From assembly GCF_900129555.1 (NCBI RefSeq), contig NZ_FQWC01000001.1:62001-126000 (forward strand): a stretch of DNA of 64,000 nt, in the 5' to 3' direction. The stretch comes from Flavobacterium defluvii. GTDB lineage: Bacteria; Bacteroidota; Bacteroidia; Flavobacteriales; Flavobacteriaceae. Positions 33,281 to 43,503 of the stretch are shown piece by piece (the first letter of the stretch is position 1; each line of letters opens with the position of its first letter). Position numbers and translations under genes: made by a program. The notes beneath the pieces are model-generated. The model made no database searches. It was not told the origin of the DNA and saw only the letters and a list, made by a program, of their open reading frames with translations.

Positions 33281-35023
33281 ATGAACGTTACCGATTATAC
33301 TCACTTAATGAATAAACCTGATACAATTACAGAAAATCAGGCCGAAGCGTTAGGAAGTGTTTTGAATGAATTTCCGTATTTTCAAAGCGCAAGAGCGCTT
33401 CGATTAAAAGGACTTTACAATCAAAACAGCTTTAAGTATAATTACGCTTTAAAAGTAACGGCCGCACATACGGCGGATCGTTCAGTTTTATTTGATTTTA
33501 TTACTTCTGAGACTTTTAAATCTATTCAGAATGATTTTTACGACCAAAAATTAAAAGAACTTTTAGAAATTAAAGTTGTTGACAGCGAAATAGTATCATT
33601 TGAGCCGGTAGTAAAAATTCCTGAAATTCGTATTGATCCAATTGAGCAGTCGATTTTAAAATCAATAAAAGAAGCCACAACAGTTGTTTTTGAAGAACCA
33701 TCTAAAATAGAAGTAAAACCAGTTGACACTGTTGCAGTAGAAGAATCAGCTTTAATTCAAACAAATGAAATTGAGCAGAATACGTTTGAAGAGACTTTAA
33801 AAGCTGAACAACAAACAATTGAGCCAATTGCAGAAGAATCGATTGTTTTGCCAAGCGAAGAAGAAATATTGAGCACTTTTAAGGAAATTTCAGAAGTTGA
33901 AGAAATAGCTGAAATTCCAGAAGAACCCGTTGCAATTATCAACGAAGAAGCAATATTCAACTCTTTTCAAGAAGTCGATAAAGTAGAAGAAACTGCCGAA
34001 TTAAGAGATGCAGAAGAACCAAATGCAGTTTTTGAAGAAGAAAATCCAGACAATATTCTTACTGAAACACCAGAAATTGAAAATATAAAAGTAGAAGCCA
34101 TAGTTAATGAATCTATTCTTACGCCTAGCGAAGAAGAAATACTTGATACTTTTAAAGAAGTAACAGAAACGGAAGAAAAAACGATCGAACCGGAAATAGA
34201 AGAATCAATAGCAGCTCCAAGTGAAGAAGAAATTCTAAATACATTTAAAGAAGTGAACCCAGTTGAAGAAAAGGCAGACGGTCCGGTTATCGAAAAACCT
34301 ATTGCTAAAGCTACTTTTTTTGATGAATTTGTAGATGATGAAATTCCGGAAGTACATGTTGATCCAGTTGAAGAATCAATTTTGGTTTCTATTAAAGAAG
34401 CATCAACCGTTACTTTTGAAGAACCAAAGGCAGAAAAAGTATCTGAAATTGAACTTCTGAAATTTGAAACTCCAGAGATCGAAACCTCTGAAATTGAGAC
34501 TTCTGAAATTGAGACTTCTGAAATTGAAATTCCCGAAACTGTAAAAGAAGCTCAGGAAAATTTAGAAATAGGAAAACCAATAGATTTTTCTGTAAACGAG
34601 AAACATTCTTTTCAGGAATGGCTTCAATTATCAAGAGCAGAACCTATCGATCGATCTGCAGAAGTTGCAAAAGAAACAGAAAACGGTGAAAAAAAAACCA
34701 CTGAAATGACTGAAATAATTTCTCCTGAGGAAGAAAAGAAAAAAAAGGCAGAAATAATTGACAGATTTATAGAAACAAATCCAAAAATTTCTCCAATTAA
34801 GCCTACGATGTCAAATCCGCCAATTCATTTTAATATAAATGAAGAGGAGAATTCATACCTAATGACAGAGACTTTAGCTCGCGTATATTTGGAACAAAAA
34901 AAATATACAAAGGCTATACAAGCATATGAAATATTAATTTTGAAATATCCAGAAAAAATTAGTTTCTTTGCAGACCGCATTTCGGATATAAAGATTTTAC
35001 AACAAAATAACAATAACAATTAA
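33281..35023 (+). CDS. Acidic-repeat protein with C-terminal TPR
   Basis: A 580-residue cytoplasmic protein. The N terminus (residues 1-95; Y-F-Q-S-A-R-A-L-R-L-K-G-L) is helical and conserved-looking; residues about 110-430 are a Glu-rich region with two kinds of internal repeat: P-S-E-E-E-I-L-x-T-F-K-E-V (four copies) and I-D-P-x-E-x-S-I-L-x-S-I-K-E-A (two copies), plus E-I-E-T-S in tandem (34475-34534). The C terminus (L-A-R-V-Y-L-E-Q-K-K-Y-T-K-A-I-Q) is a TPR motif. It lies 4 bp ahead of secG; a link to secretion is suggested only by that position. The function is unknown. Confidence 0.85.
   Translation: MNVTDYTHLMNKPDTITENQAEALGSVLNEFPYFQSARALRLKGLYNQNSFKYNYALKVTAAHTADRSVLFDFITSETFKSIQNDFYDQKLKELLEIKVVDSEIVSFEPVVKIPEIRIDPIEQSILKSIKEATTVVFEEPSKIEVKPVDTVAVEESALIQTNEIEQNTFEETLKAEQQTIEPIAEESIVLPSEEEILSTFKEISEVEEIAEIPEEPVAIINEEAIFNSFQEVDKVEETAELRDAEEPNAVFEEENPDNILTETPEIENIKVEAIVNESILTPSEEEILDTFKEVTETEEKTIEPEIEESIAAPSEEEILNTFKEVNPVEEKADGPVIEKPIAKATFFDEFVDDEIPEVHVDPVEESILVSIKEASTVTFEEPKAEKVSEIELLKFETPEIETSEIETSEIETSEIEIPETVKEAQENLEIGKPIDFSVNEKHSFQEWLQLSRAEPIDRSAEVAKETENGEKKTTEMTEIISPEEEKKKKAEIIDRFIETNPKISPIKPTMSNPPIHFNINEEENSYLMTETLARVYLEQKKYTKAIQAYEILILKYPEKISFFADRISDIKILQQNNNNN
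34475..34534 (+). repeat. In-frame 15-bp tandem repeat (codes E-I-E-T-S)
   Basis: Four consecutive 15-bp units, the third and fourth nearly identical (GAAATTGAGACTTCT), inside the acidic-repeat gene. In-frame unit length means that copy-number changes keep the gene open. Confidence 0.85.
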
Positions 35024-35027
35024 TACA

Positions 35028-35366
35028 ATGAGCACATTTTCAATTTTCTTAGTTTTAATCACAATAGTTTGCTTTCTATTGATCGTAGTGATTATGGTAC
35101 AAAACCCTAAAGGAGGAGGATTATCTTCTACTATCAGCGGAACTCAAATGTTAGGTGGTGTACAAAAAACAACTGACTTTTTAGATAAAAGTACTTGGAC
35201 ACTAGCTACTATCCTTATTGCTTTAATCTTGCTTTCAAGTTTAAGCTTCACAGGATCTTTAGGTGATACAGGATCTAAAATCATTGATAAAACAGAAGCA
35301 CCTGCATCTACGCCAGCTGCTCCGGCTCAACAAACTCCTGCTCCGGCAGCACCAGCAGCTAAATAA
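35028..35366 (+). CDS. secG: Preprotein translocase subunit SecG
   Basis: A 112-residue inner-membrane protein with two membrane helices (about residues 4-24 and 56-74) joined by the conserved loop V-Q-N-P-K-G-G-G-L-S. SecG assists SecYE in protein export. The tail is an Ala/Pro-rich extension, typical of Bacteroidetes SecG. It begins 4 bp after the TPR gene and is followed by a strong terminator. Confidence 0.95.
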   Translation: MSTFSIFLVLITIVCFLLIVVIMVQNPKGGGLSSTISGTQMLGGVQKTTDFLDKSTWTLATILIALILLSSLSFTGSLGDTGSKIIDKTEAPASTPAAPAQQTPAPAAPAAK

Positions 35367-35383
35367 TAATTTTTATATAAATT

Positions 35384-35418
35384 AAAATGCCAGCCTGTCA
35401 AAGCTGGCATTTTTTTTA
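35384..35418 (+). terminator. Terminator after secG
   Basis: Hairpin AATGCCAGC / GCTGGCATT with an 8-base loop and a run of eight T; separates the lptE-secG block from groESL. Confidence 0.92.
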
Positions 35419-35507
35419 GGAAAAAATGTCAGTTTAAAGAGCATGGCATAATTTCTGAAAGTTTAGAGAACAATAAAAAACGTATAACTTAATAATAACA
35501 TAAAATC

Positions 35508-35783
35508 ATGGCTTTAAACATTAAACCGCTTTCAGACCGCGTACTTATTGAGCCTGTTGCAGCTGAAACTAAAACTGCGTCAGGTATTTTTATTCCAGAT
35601 ACTGCCAAAGAAAAACCACAAAAAGGAACTGTTGTTGCAGTAGGAAACGGAACTAAAGATCATACTATGACTGTAAAAGTTGGAGACACTGTTCTTTACG
35701 GTAAATATGCAGGAACCGAGTTAAAACTGGAAGGCACTGATTATCTAATCATGCGCGAGGATGATATTCTTGCAATAATCTAA
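35508..35783 (+). CDS. groES: Co-chaperonin GroES
   Basis: A 91-residue protein with the full GroES pattern: [12 protein letters not shown] at the start, the mobile loop [12 protein letters not shown], and [12 protein letters not shown] near the end. It caps the GroEL ring. It lies 81 bp ahead of groEL; no CIRCE operator is seen in front of it. Confidence 0.98.
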   Translation: MALNIKPLSDRVLIEPVAAETKTASGIFIPDTAKEKPQKGTVVAVGNGTKDHTMTVKVGDTVLYGKYAGTELKLEGTDYLIMREDDILAII

Positions 35784-35831
35784 AATATTGTATTAAGTAC
35801 GAAGTATTAAAAACAAAAGAACTTCATTTAA

Positions 35832-37496
<1,665 letters not shown>

Positions 37497-37514
37497 TTCA
37501 TTCTCTTCTTAAAA

Positions 37515-37550
37515 ATTAAAAGCGCTGAATTTACTTCTGGCGCTTTTTTT
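37515..37550 (+). terminator. Terminator after groEL
   Basis: Hairpin AAAGCGC / GCGCTTT with a 15-base loop and eight T on the plus strand. Confidence 0.8.
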
Positions 37551-37723
37551 TGATAGCCACAAATTCACAAATTTATTTTTTTCAAATCTTTGCATACAAT
37601 TTGTTTGCCGCAGATTAAAAAGATTTTCACAGATTATAATTCTTTTAATCTGTCTAATTTGCAGCTAATAAAAATATAGATAAAGATTATAAAAAAAATA
37701 AATTCGTGAATTCGTGGCTATCA
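37551..37723. repeat. Inverted-repeat element between groEL and the phosphodiesterase gene
   Basis: A 173-bp element whose ends (TGATAGCCACAAATTCAC at 37551 and its near-complement ending at 37723) form about 33-bp imperfect inverted repeats. An inner inverted pair lies around CAGATTAAAAAGATT / AATCTGTCTAATTTGC (37605-37665). It has no coding capacity and looks like a non-autonomous palindromic element of the type scattered in flavobacterial genomes. Confidence 0.75.
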
Positions 37724-37767
37724 TTTTTATTTAACATTCTCTTTTTCTTTAAAAAATCTGTTATCTC

Positions 37768-37775
37768 TACCTTTG
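37768..37775 (+). promoter_or_regulatory. -7 box (TACCTTTG) of the phosphodiesterase gene
   Basis: Exact TAnnTTTG 23 bases before ATG 37799. No clear TTG -33. Confidence 0.6.
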
Positions 37776-37798
37776 CGGCTTCATAATAATTATCAATA

Positions 37799-39001
37799 AT
37801 GAAAAAGCCTTTTACCGCTCTCCTATCTTTATTTTTTCTTTTACTTTCCTTTATTTTACAAGCACAATCCAGCAAAGAAAATTATGTTGTTTTGGTTTCT
37901 ATGGACGGTTTTCGCTGGGATTATCAAAAGCAGTTTAACCTTCAGAATTTAAAGCAAATTGCAAAAGAAGGTGTTCATGCAAAGTCAATGAAACCATCTT
38001 ATCCAACTAAAACTTTTCCAAATCATTATTCGATTGTAACAGGACTTTATCCGGATCATCACGGAATCATTAATAATGTTTTTTATGATGCTGCTTTAAA
38101 TCAATCATTTTCATTATCATCAAATGCAAAAAATGATTCGAGATTTTATGGCGGAAATCCAATTTGGAATCTGGCAGAACAGCAAGGTGTAAAAGCAGGT
38201 TCTTTCTTTTGGCCAGGTTCTGATATTGACAAAAGAAATCCAAGTTATTTTAAAAATTACGATAACAAAATTCCTTATGGAGCAAGAATCGATACTATTT
38301 TAAAATGGTTACAGCTTCCAGAAAAGCAACGTCCGCATTTAGTGACTTTATATTTTGATGAACCTGATCATACCGGACATAATTTTGGTCCGCTTTCGCC
38401 AGAAAACAAAAAAATGGTTATTAAAATGGATTCTATTATGGGAGAATTATCCAGAAAACTAGATCAATTGCCTATCGGAAAACAAATCAATTTAATTATT
38501 GTTTCAGATCACGGAATGGCCGATATTTCTAATGATAAAAAAGTTGCTGTTCTTGATTACCTAAAACCAGAATGGCTGGGTTATAAAGATGTAATTAACC
38601 CTATTATGAGTCTTCAGGCAAAATCCGGTTATCAGGATTCTATTTTTAATGCTTTAAGAAAAGTTCCTCATATTAAATTCTGGAAATCAACCGAAATTCC
38701 TAAGAGACTACATTTCGGGACCAATCCGCGTGCTCATGATTTTGTTATTGAAGCAGATAAAGGATGGAGTTTAGTGAGTAAGGAATCCCAAAATATTAAA
38801 GGCGGAACACACGGCTATGACAATAAGAATAAAGATATGCACGCCATTTTTTATGCTAAAGGTCCTGCCTTTAAAGTAGATAAAACAGTTAGAACCTTTC
38901 CAAATGTTTCTGTTTATCCTTTAATTGCTCATATTTTAGGTCTGCAAATTGATCAGATTGATGGAAAGTTGAATGATGTAAAATCGATGTTGGTGAATTA
39001 G
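37799..39001 (+). CDS. Secreted ENPP-type nucleotide pyrophosphatase/phosphodiesterase
   Basis: A 400-residue exported protein: signal peptide (residues 1-21, ending L-Q-A), then the alkaline-phosphatase-like fold of ectonucleotide pyrophosphatases. Visible motifs: V-S-M-D-G-F-R-W-D-Y (first metal Asp), P-T-K-T-F-P-N-H-Y (Thr nucleophile), the G-L-Y-P-D-H-H-G-I segment, F-D-E-P-D-H-T-G-H and S-D-H-G-M (metal ligands), and G-T-H-G-Y-D-N. It should hydrolyse phosphodiester or pyrophosphate bonds in nucleotides or lipids, in the periplasm. It is transcribed alone. Confidence 0.93.
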   Translation: MKKPFTALLSLFFLLLSFILQAQSSKENYVVLVSMDGFRWDYQKQFNLQNLKQIAKEGVHAKSMKPSYPTKTFPNHYSIVTGLYPDHHGIINNVFYDAALNQSFSLSSNAKNDSRFYGGNPIWNLAEQQGVKAGSFFWPGSDIDKRNPSYFKNYDNKIPYGARIDTILKWLQLPEKQRPHLVTLYFDEPDHTGHNFGPLSPENKKMVIKMDSIMGELSRKLDQLPIGKQINLIIVSDHGMADISNDKKVAVLDYLKPEWLGYKDVINPIMSLQAKSGYQDSIFNALRKVPHIKFWKSTEIPKRLHFGTNPRAHDFVIEADKGWSLVSKESQNIKGGTHGYDNKNKDMHAIFYAKGPAFKVDKTVRTFPNVSVYPLIAHILGLQIDQIDGKLNDVKSMLVN

Positions 39002-39049
39002 ATAATGTGTCAATGAGAAAATTAGATAATTTTAAATATTTAATACGAC

Positions 39050-39097
39050 CCTATTTTTTGTAGAGACGCACAGCTGTGCGTCTCTACAAAAAATAGG
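39050..39097. terminator. Perfect 48-bp palindrome between convergent genes
   Basis: Perfect inverted repeat with arms CCTATTTTTTGTAGAGACGC and the exact complement, centred at 39073/39074. Core word GTAGAGACG matches the palindrome at 41033-41066, so it is a dispersed repeat acting as a bidirectional terminator. Confidence 0.88.
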
Positions 39098-39111
39098 AAT
39101 CAATTATTTAA

Positions 39112-39951
39112 TTAAAAACCAGTTGAAACAGAAACTTCTTTCCATTGTCCCAATTCACTTTGAACACTTGCTATTTTTTGGTTTGCCATATTAAAGGCAT
39201 CTTCACCTAAAAACAAATGCAATGGTGGATTTTGATCTTCAGCAGCTTTAATCAAAGCTTCTGCTAATTTTACTGGATCTCCCGGCTGATTTCCGTTAAT
39301 ATCTTCTTTGTGAGCGCTTTCAGACTCTCTTACGTTTTTATATTCTGCAATTGGATTTTCCGGAAGTAATAAAGAACTATCTTTTAAGAAATCTGTTCTG
39401 AAATAACCCGGATAAACAATTGTAGCATGAAGTCCGAAAGGTTTAATTTCTGCCGCCAAAGATTCTGTTAAACCTGCAACTGCGAATTTGGTAGAACAGT
39501 AAATTCCCCAACCTGGAAATTCTCCATAATAACCTCCAACAGAAGAAATATTGAAAATATGTCCCGTTTTATTGGCACGAAGAATCGGCATTGTATTTCT
39601 GATTACATTTAATAATCCAAAAACATTTACTTCGTAGTTTTTTCTAGCTTCAGCATCAGTTAACTCTTCAAGCGTTCCTAATAATCCGTAGCCAGCATTA
39701 TTAACCAAAACATCAATTGTTTTAAAATGATTTATAGTTTTGTCGATAGCATTTTTCACGCTTTTTTCGTCAACCAAATCCATTTCTAGAGGAATAAAAT
39801 TGTCTGATGTAGTTCCTAATTCTTTAATTAAAGAAGCTTCACTTCTTGAAGTTGCAGCGACTTTATAACCTTCTGCTAATAATTTTTTAGCCAATTCTAA
39901 TCCGATGCCTTTTGAAGCACCTGTGATAAACCAAACTTTTTTATTGTCCAT
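39112..39951 (-). CDS. Short-chain dehydrogenase/reductase
   Basis: A 279-residue classical SDR. The NAD(P)-binding motif T-G-A-S-K-G-I-G lies at residues 10-17 with N-N-A-G-Y-G near 87, S-S-V-G near 138 and the catalytic Y-C-S-T-K near 152. SDRs reduce or oxidise small carbonyl/hydroxyl compounds; the substrate is unknown. It follows an AraC-family gene in the same direction by 92 bp and has its own TTG-N16-TACCTTTG promoter, a layout typical of a regulator and its target. Confidence 0.92.
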   Translation of the reverse strand: MDNKKVWFITGASKGIGLELAKKLLAEGYKVAATSRSEASLIKELGTTSDNFIPLEMDLVDEKSVKNAIDKTINHFKTIDVLVNNAGYGLLGTLEELTDAEARKNYEVNVFGLLNVIRNTMPILRANKTGHIFNISSVGGYYGEFPGWGIYCSTKFAVAGLTESLAAEIKPFGLHATIVYPGYFRTDFLKDSSLLLPENPIAEYKNVRESESAHKEDINGNQPGDPVKLAEALIKAAEDQNPPLHLFLGEDAFNMANQKIASVQSELGQWKEVSVSTGF

Positions 39952-39983
39952 GATTTTAAATTTTTACGTTTATAATTACATGA

Positions 39984-39991
39984 CAAAGGTA
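39984..39991 (-). promoter_or_regulatory. -7 box (TACCTTTG) of the SDR gene
   Basis: Exact minus-strand TAnnTTTG 33 bases before the SDR start, with a TTG 16 bp further upstream. Confidence 0.7.
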
Positions 39992-40043
39992 TGGTCGAAG
40001 TTCAGCTCAAATATTAAAGCAATCAAGCAAGAAATTACAAAAA

Positions 40044-40952
40044 TCAAACAATTTCTGCCAAACGATAGTTTTTAGGCGAAACCTGAACATTTTTCTTGAA
40101 GAAATTGATAAAATGAGACAATTCTTCGAAACCTAAACACCAGGCTATTTCGTTAATATTCCAATTGGTTTGTTTTAAAAGAATCATCGCTTCCTGAACA
40201 ATTCTTTCAGAAATAATCTGCGAAGTTGTTTTTCCTGTTGTTTCTTTTAATGCTTTATTTAAATGATTTACATGCACATTTAACTGACTTGCATATTCTG
40301 AAGGTGAACGAAAATTAATTTGCTGTGTTATGGATTCTATCGGAAACTGGCGTTCTAACAATTCCAGAAATAAAGACGAAATTCGAATCGTAGCATTTGA
40401 TTTACTGTATAATGAAGTAGTTACGGTTTGTGTTTTCAGAGCAAGATGAATAATTTCAAAAACCAGATTTCGAAGCACATCATATTTAAAAGCATAATCA
40501 GAATTGATTTCGTCAAACATTCTTAAATAAACCGTTTTTAGAGATTCCGCCAATTCCATAGAAATAGGAACAATCGGATTTCCGCCTGGCTGAAACAATG
40601 GGTATTCTTTCAGATTGCCATATTGACTAAAAAAGGCATCGGTAAAAATGCAGAAAAATCCGGTTTGGTTTTCATCAACCTGTTCCCAATTATAAGGGAT
40701 CTGTGGATTAGCAAAAAACAAAGCCTGATCTTCAATCGCTACAACTTTATCCGCATAATGCACTTTGTTTTTCCCGATGATCAAACTTATTTTATAAAAG
40801 TCTTTTCTTGTGTATGGAAATGGCTTGCAGATATTTCCAACAAAATCATCCAATTTAAAAACATTAAAATGTCCGATTTCTTTTTTAAGATTCTCGGGCA
40901 TTCCGTTTACTTTGATTGTGTAAAAATCTTCTAAGGTTTCTGTGAGTTTCAT
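40044..40952 (-). CDS. AraC-family transcriptional regulator
   Basis: A 302-residue protein with an N-terminal cupin-like sensor half (residues 20-130; F-P-Y-T-R-K-D-F-Y-K-I) and a C-terminal AraC/XylS double helix-turn-helix (L-N-V-H-V-N-H-L-N-K-A-L-K-E-T-T-G-K; N-E-I-A-W-C-L-G-F-E-E-L-S-H-F-I-N-F-F-K). It probably controls the SDR gene 92 bp downstream; the effector is unknown. Confidence 0.92.
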   Translation of the reverse strand: MKLTETLEDFYTIKVNGMPENLKKEIGHFNVFKLDDFVGNICKPFPYTRKDFYKISLIIGKNKVHYADKVVAIEDQALFFANPQIPYNWEQVDENQTGFFCIFTDAFFSQYGNLKEYPLFQPGGNPIVPISMELAESLKTVYLRMFDEINSDYAFKYDVLRNLVFEIIHLALKTQTVTTSLYSKSNATIRISSLFLELLERQFPIESITQQINFRSPSEYASQLNVHVNHLNKALKETTGKTTSQIISERIVQEAMILLKQTNWNINEIAWCLGFEELSHFINFFKKNVQVSPKNYRLAEIV

Positions 40953-41032
40953 TTTGTAAAGTTACGAAATTCAATCTTTTTATAATTAGAAAATTTATCA
41001 ATAAGAAAATGAGATAATTTACGCAACGTATA

Positions 41033-41066
41033 TCTGTAGAGATGTACTACTGTACGTCTCTACAGA
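41033..41066. repeat. Palindrome of the GTAGAGAC family
   Basis: Inverted repeat TCTGTAGAGA / TCTCTACAGA with inner GTAC pairs; same core as the palindrome at 39050-39097. It lies between the AraC and SulP genes, with a stretch of ATTCACAATTA-type degenerate tandem words (41085-41130) after it. Confidence 0.75.
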
Positions 41067-41135
41067 AAATTGGAACATATAAATTAATAATTCACAATTA
41101 ACAATTAACCATTCACAATTACGCATTCACAATTA

Positions 41136-42665
41136 TTAGGATACCACTTTGTACGTTGGATCTTCAATAACATTTACATTAATTACGGCATCGGCATTTT
41201 TAAGCAATTGCCTGCAGTCTGGACTTAAATGCTGTAATTCAATAATTTTATTTTCATGACTGTATTTTTTAGTCAAATTATTGAGCGCTTCAATTGCAGA
41301 CATATCAGAAACGCGGCTTTCTTTAAAATCAATTATTACATGATTTGGGTCGTTTTGAGCATCAAACTTCTCCAAAAAAGTGGTTACAGATCCAAAAAAT
41401 AATGGTCCATAAATTTCATAATGTTTCACACCATTTTCATCAATAAAATGTCTGGCGCGAATTCTTTTGGCACTTTCCCAGGCAAAAACCAAAGCCGAAA
41501 TAATCACACCAATTAAAACCGCCAAAGCCAGATTATGTAATACAATTGTAATTAAAGCAACCAAAATTCCAACGAAAATATCGTGTCTGGGCATTTTATT
41601 AATAATCCTGAAACTTGCCCATTCAAAAGTAGTAATCGCCACCATCATCATTACTCCTACTAAAGCGGCCATTGGTAATTTTCCAATTACAGGCGCTCCA
41701 AAAAGTATGATTAATAAAATTGTCAAAGACGCAATAATTCCAGAAAGTCTAGCTCTAGAGCCGGCACCAAGATTTACTAAAGTCTGTGCAATCATCGGGC
41801 AGCCTCCCATTCCGTAAAAAAAACCGTTTAAAATATTCGAACTTCCCTGTGCTATGCATTCGCGATTGCTGTTTCCGCGTGTTCCGGTAATTTCGTCAAC
41901 TAAATTCAGCGTAAGCAAACCTTCGGTCAAACCAACCGCCGCCACAATAACCGAATACGGAAAGATAATTTTTAAAGTTTCAAAAGAAACGGGAATATTT
42001 GGAATATGAAATGGAGGAAATCCGCCCTGAACAGAAGCAATATCTTCTACTGTTTTAGTTTCTATATTAAAAACAATAACCAAAGCAAAAACAATCATAA
42101 TCGCAACCAAAGATGCCGGAACTGTTTTTGTAATTTTAGGAAAAATCAAAACAATAGCGATCGTCAAAGAGACCAGACCGAGCATAATATACAAAGGTGT
42201 TCCCTGCAGCCAGGAAATCTGACCGTTAATAATGGTTTTAAATTGTTCCAATTGTGACATAAAAATCACGACCGCCAATCCGTTTACAAAACCAAACATT
42301 ACAGGCTGCGGCACTAAACGTATAAACTTTCCGAGTTTAAAAAGTCCGATACAAATCTGGACAACTCCGCCAAGCGCGACGGCCGCAAAAACATATTCAA
42401 TTCCATGCGATTTCATTAAGGCGATTAAAACAATCACCGTTGCTCCCGCTCCACCCGAAATCATCCCGGGTCTTCCACCAAAAATTGCAGTAACTAATCC
42501 GGCAATAAAAGCAGCATATAAACCAACCAAAGGCGGAAATCCGGCTAAAATTGCAAACGACAAAGATTCTGGAATCATTGTCATAGCGACAGTTAATCCT
42601 GCTAAAATTTCATTTTTGTAATTGACCTTTTGGGTGAAATCGAAGAGTTGGAAAGCTTTTTTCAT
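41136..42665 (-). CDS. SulP-family anion transporter with STAS domain
   Basis: A 509-residue inner-membrane protein with about 11-12 membrane spans, the SulP hallmark segment near the start (A-G-L-T-V-A-M-T-M-I-P-E-S-L-S-F-A), the G-G-A-G-A-T motif, and a C-terminal cytoplasmic STAS domain (V-I-I-D-F-K-E-S-R-V-S-D-M-S-A). SulP proteins move sulfate, bicarbonate or other anions; the substrate cannot be told. The start is set at M-K-K (42665): the codon three positions upstream overlaps a -7 box. A second, distal promoter with the 11-mer GTATAAATACG lies about 180 bp upstream. Confidence 0.93.
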   Translation of the reverse strand: MKKAFQLFDFTQKVNYKNEILAGLTVAMTMIPESLSFAILAGFPPLVGLYAAFIAGLVTAIFGGRPGMISGGAGATVIVLIALMKSHGIEYVFAAVALGGVVQICIGLFKLGKFIRLVPQPVMFGFVNGLAVVIFMSQLEQFKTIINGQISWLQGTPLYIMLGLVSLTIAIVLIFPKITKTVPASLVAIMIVFALVIVFNIETKTVEDIASVQGGFPPFHIPNIPVSFETLKIIFPYSVIVAAVGLTEGLLTLNLVDEITGTRGNSNRECIAQGSSNILNGFFYGMGGCPMIAQTLVNLGAGSRARLSGIIASLTILLIILFGAPVIGKLPMAALVGVMMMVAITTFEWASFRIINKMPRHDIFVGILVALITIVLHNLALAVLIGVIISALVFAWESAKRIRARHFIDENGVKHYEIYGPLFFGSVTTFLEKFDAQNDPNHVIIDFKESRVSDMSAIEALNNLTKKYSHENKIIELQHLSPDCRQLLKNADAVINVNVIEDPTYKVVS

Positions 42666-42671
42666 AAGGCA

Positions 42672-42679
42672 CAAATGTA
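42672..42679 (-). promoter_or_regulatory. Proximal -7 box of sulP (TACATTTG), possibly leaderless
   Basis: Exact minus-strand TAnnTTTG ending only 6 bases before the M-K-K start. If used, the transcript would begin at or next to the start codon. Confidence 0.55.
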
Positions 42680-42840
42680 GAAAATAATGCCCAAAAGAAG
42701 AATTAACCTTTTCGGATTGAAAAAGTATTTACAACAACTTATGCTGTTATACTAAGAAAACTGTTTTAAAAGCAGCACAAAAACCGAAAGGATGAAACTT
42801 ATCATTTTTTAATATTTAATTTTTTAAAGAAAATAATACG

Positions 42841-42883
42841 CAAAACTATCTATAAACCGATATATTTAGCTGCGTATTTATAC
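42841..42883 (-). promoter_or_regulatory. GTATAAATACG promoter, copy C (towards sulP)
   Basis: Minus strand: GTATAAATACG (42883-42873), 24 bp, TAGTTTTG (42848-42841), an exact -7 box. The same 11-mer and 24-bp spacing recur at 45266 and 48764. Transcription from here would read through about 170 bases of leader into sulP. Confidence 0.65.
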
Positions 42884-42903
42884 CTGTTTTGTTTAACAAA
42901 TTG

Positions 42904-43116
42904 TTAATCTAAACGAATACATGTGTAACCTAGACAGTTTACATAATCGATAATATTATCACACTGAAGCTCAACGCCTTCTACACGCAATATTTTATCG
43001 CAATCTTCGAGATCAAAATTGATTTTATAATCTGGAAACTGATTCTGGATAACGGCAGTGACATAATTTTTGTCTGATTCTTTGTAGACGTTTGTTTTAA
43101 AAATTTCAACAACCAT
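42904..43116 (-). CDS. Small conserved-type protein, 70 residues
   Basis: A 70-residue soluble protein. Pattern: strand (V-V-E-I-F-K-T-N-V), helix, strand (I-N-F-D-L-E-D-C-D-K-I-L-R-V-E), helix, strand (Y-T-C-I-R-L-D), resembling a ferredoxin-like beta-alpha-beta fold of the heavy-metal-associated type but without the CxxC metal motif. The segment Y-K-I-N-F-D-L-E-D-C-D is characteristic of a small protein group common in flavobacteria. Function unknown. The distal sulP promoter begins right after its stop. Confidence 0.7.
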   Translation of the reverse strand: MVVEIFKTNVYKESDKNYVTAVIQNQFPDYKINFDLEDCDKILRVEGVELQCDNIIDYVNCLGYTCIRLD

Positions 43117-43498
43117 AATTATTTAATTTATAAAATGCTGAATTAATTTTGACGAAAAAGTATCTGAGATTCTAATTTTAGCACCGAGCTTTTTTTTGTA
43201 GGTAATACCAGGTTTCAATTCTGGTTTATTAGCTCATAAACGCCTTAAAAATTTGAGGAGTTTAAAATTAAGAAAAATCTTCTGTTTTTAAATCCCTTTT
43301 CGAATAAAAATCATTTCGACAAAATAAAATCCATATCATTTTTGGTTTTGGAGGATAATTAAATTCGAAGCCAAAAATACTTTAGAGATACCTATTATAA
43401 TAGATTTTTTATACCAACGGCGTATCATTTATACGAATGGCGTTTGTATAAAATATTCTCCACAAATAGCTATAAACTATAATATTAGACTATTTTTG
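43117..43498 (+). promoter_or_regulatory. Upstream region of the LytS/LytTR operon with candidate operator
   Basis: A gene-free region of about 380 bp. At 43412-43450 it holds two direct GGCGT-type words (43419 and 43439, 20 bp apart, about two helical turns) and, between them, the inverted pair CGTAT / ATACG. LytTR proteins bind pairs of direct repeats about two turns apart, so this could be an autoregulatory site. A -7 box TATTTTTG (43491-43498) ends 5 bases before the kinase ATG, which would give a leaderless transcript. The remainder (43117-43400) shows nothing recognisable. Confidence 0.5.
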
Positions 43499-43503
43499 CC
43501 GTC

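Noticed and set aside
34475..34534. CRISPR-like short repeats
   Set aside because: The 15-bp units are in frame within a protein gene, have no spacers and no cas genes are nearby.
35420..35507. CIRCE operator before groES
   Set aside because: No TTAGCACTC-type inverted repeat is present; the region is plain AT-rich leader.
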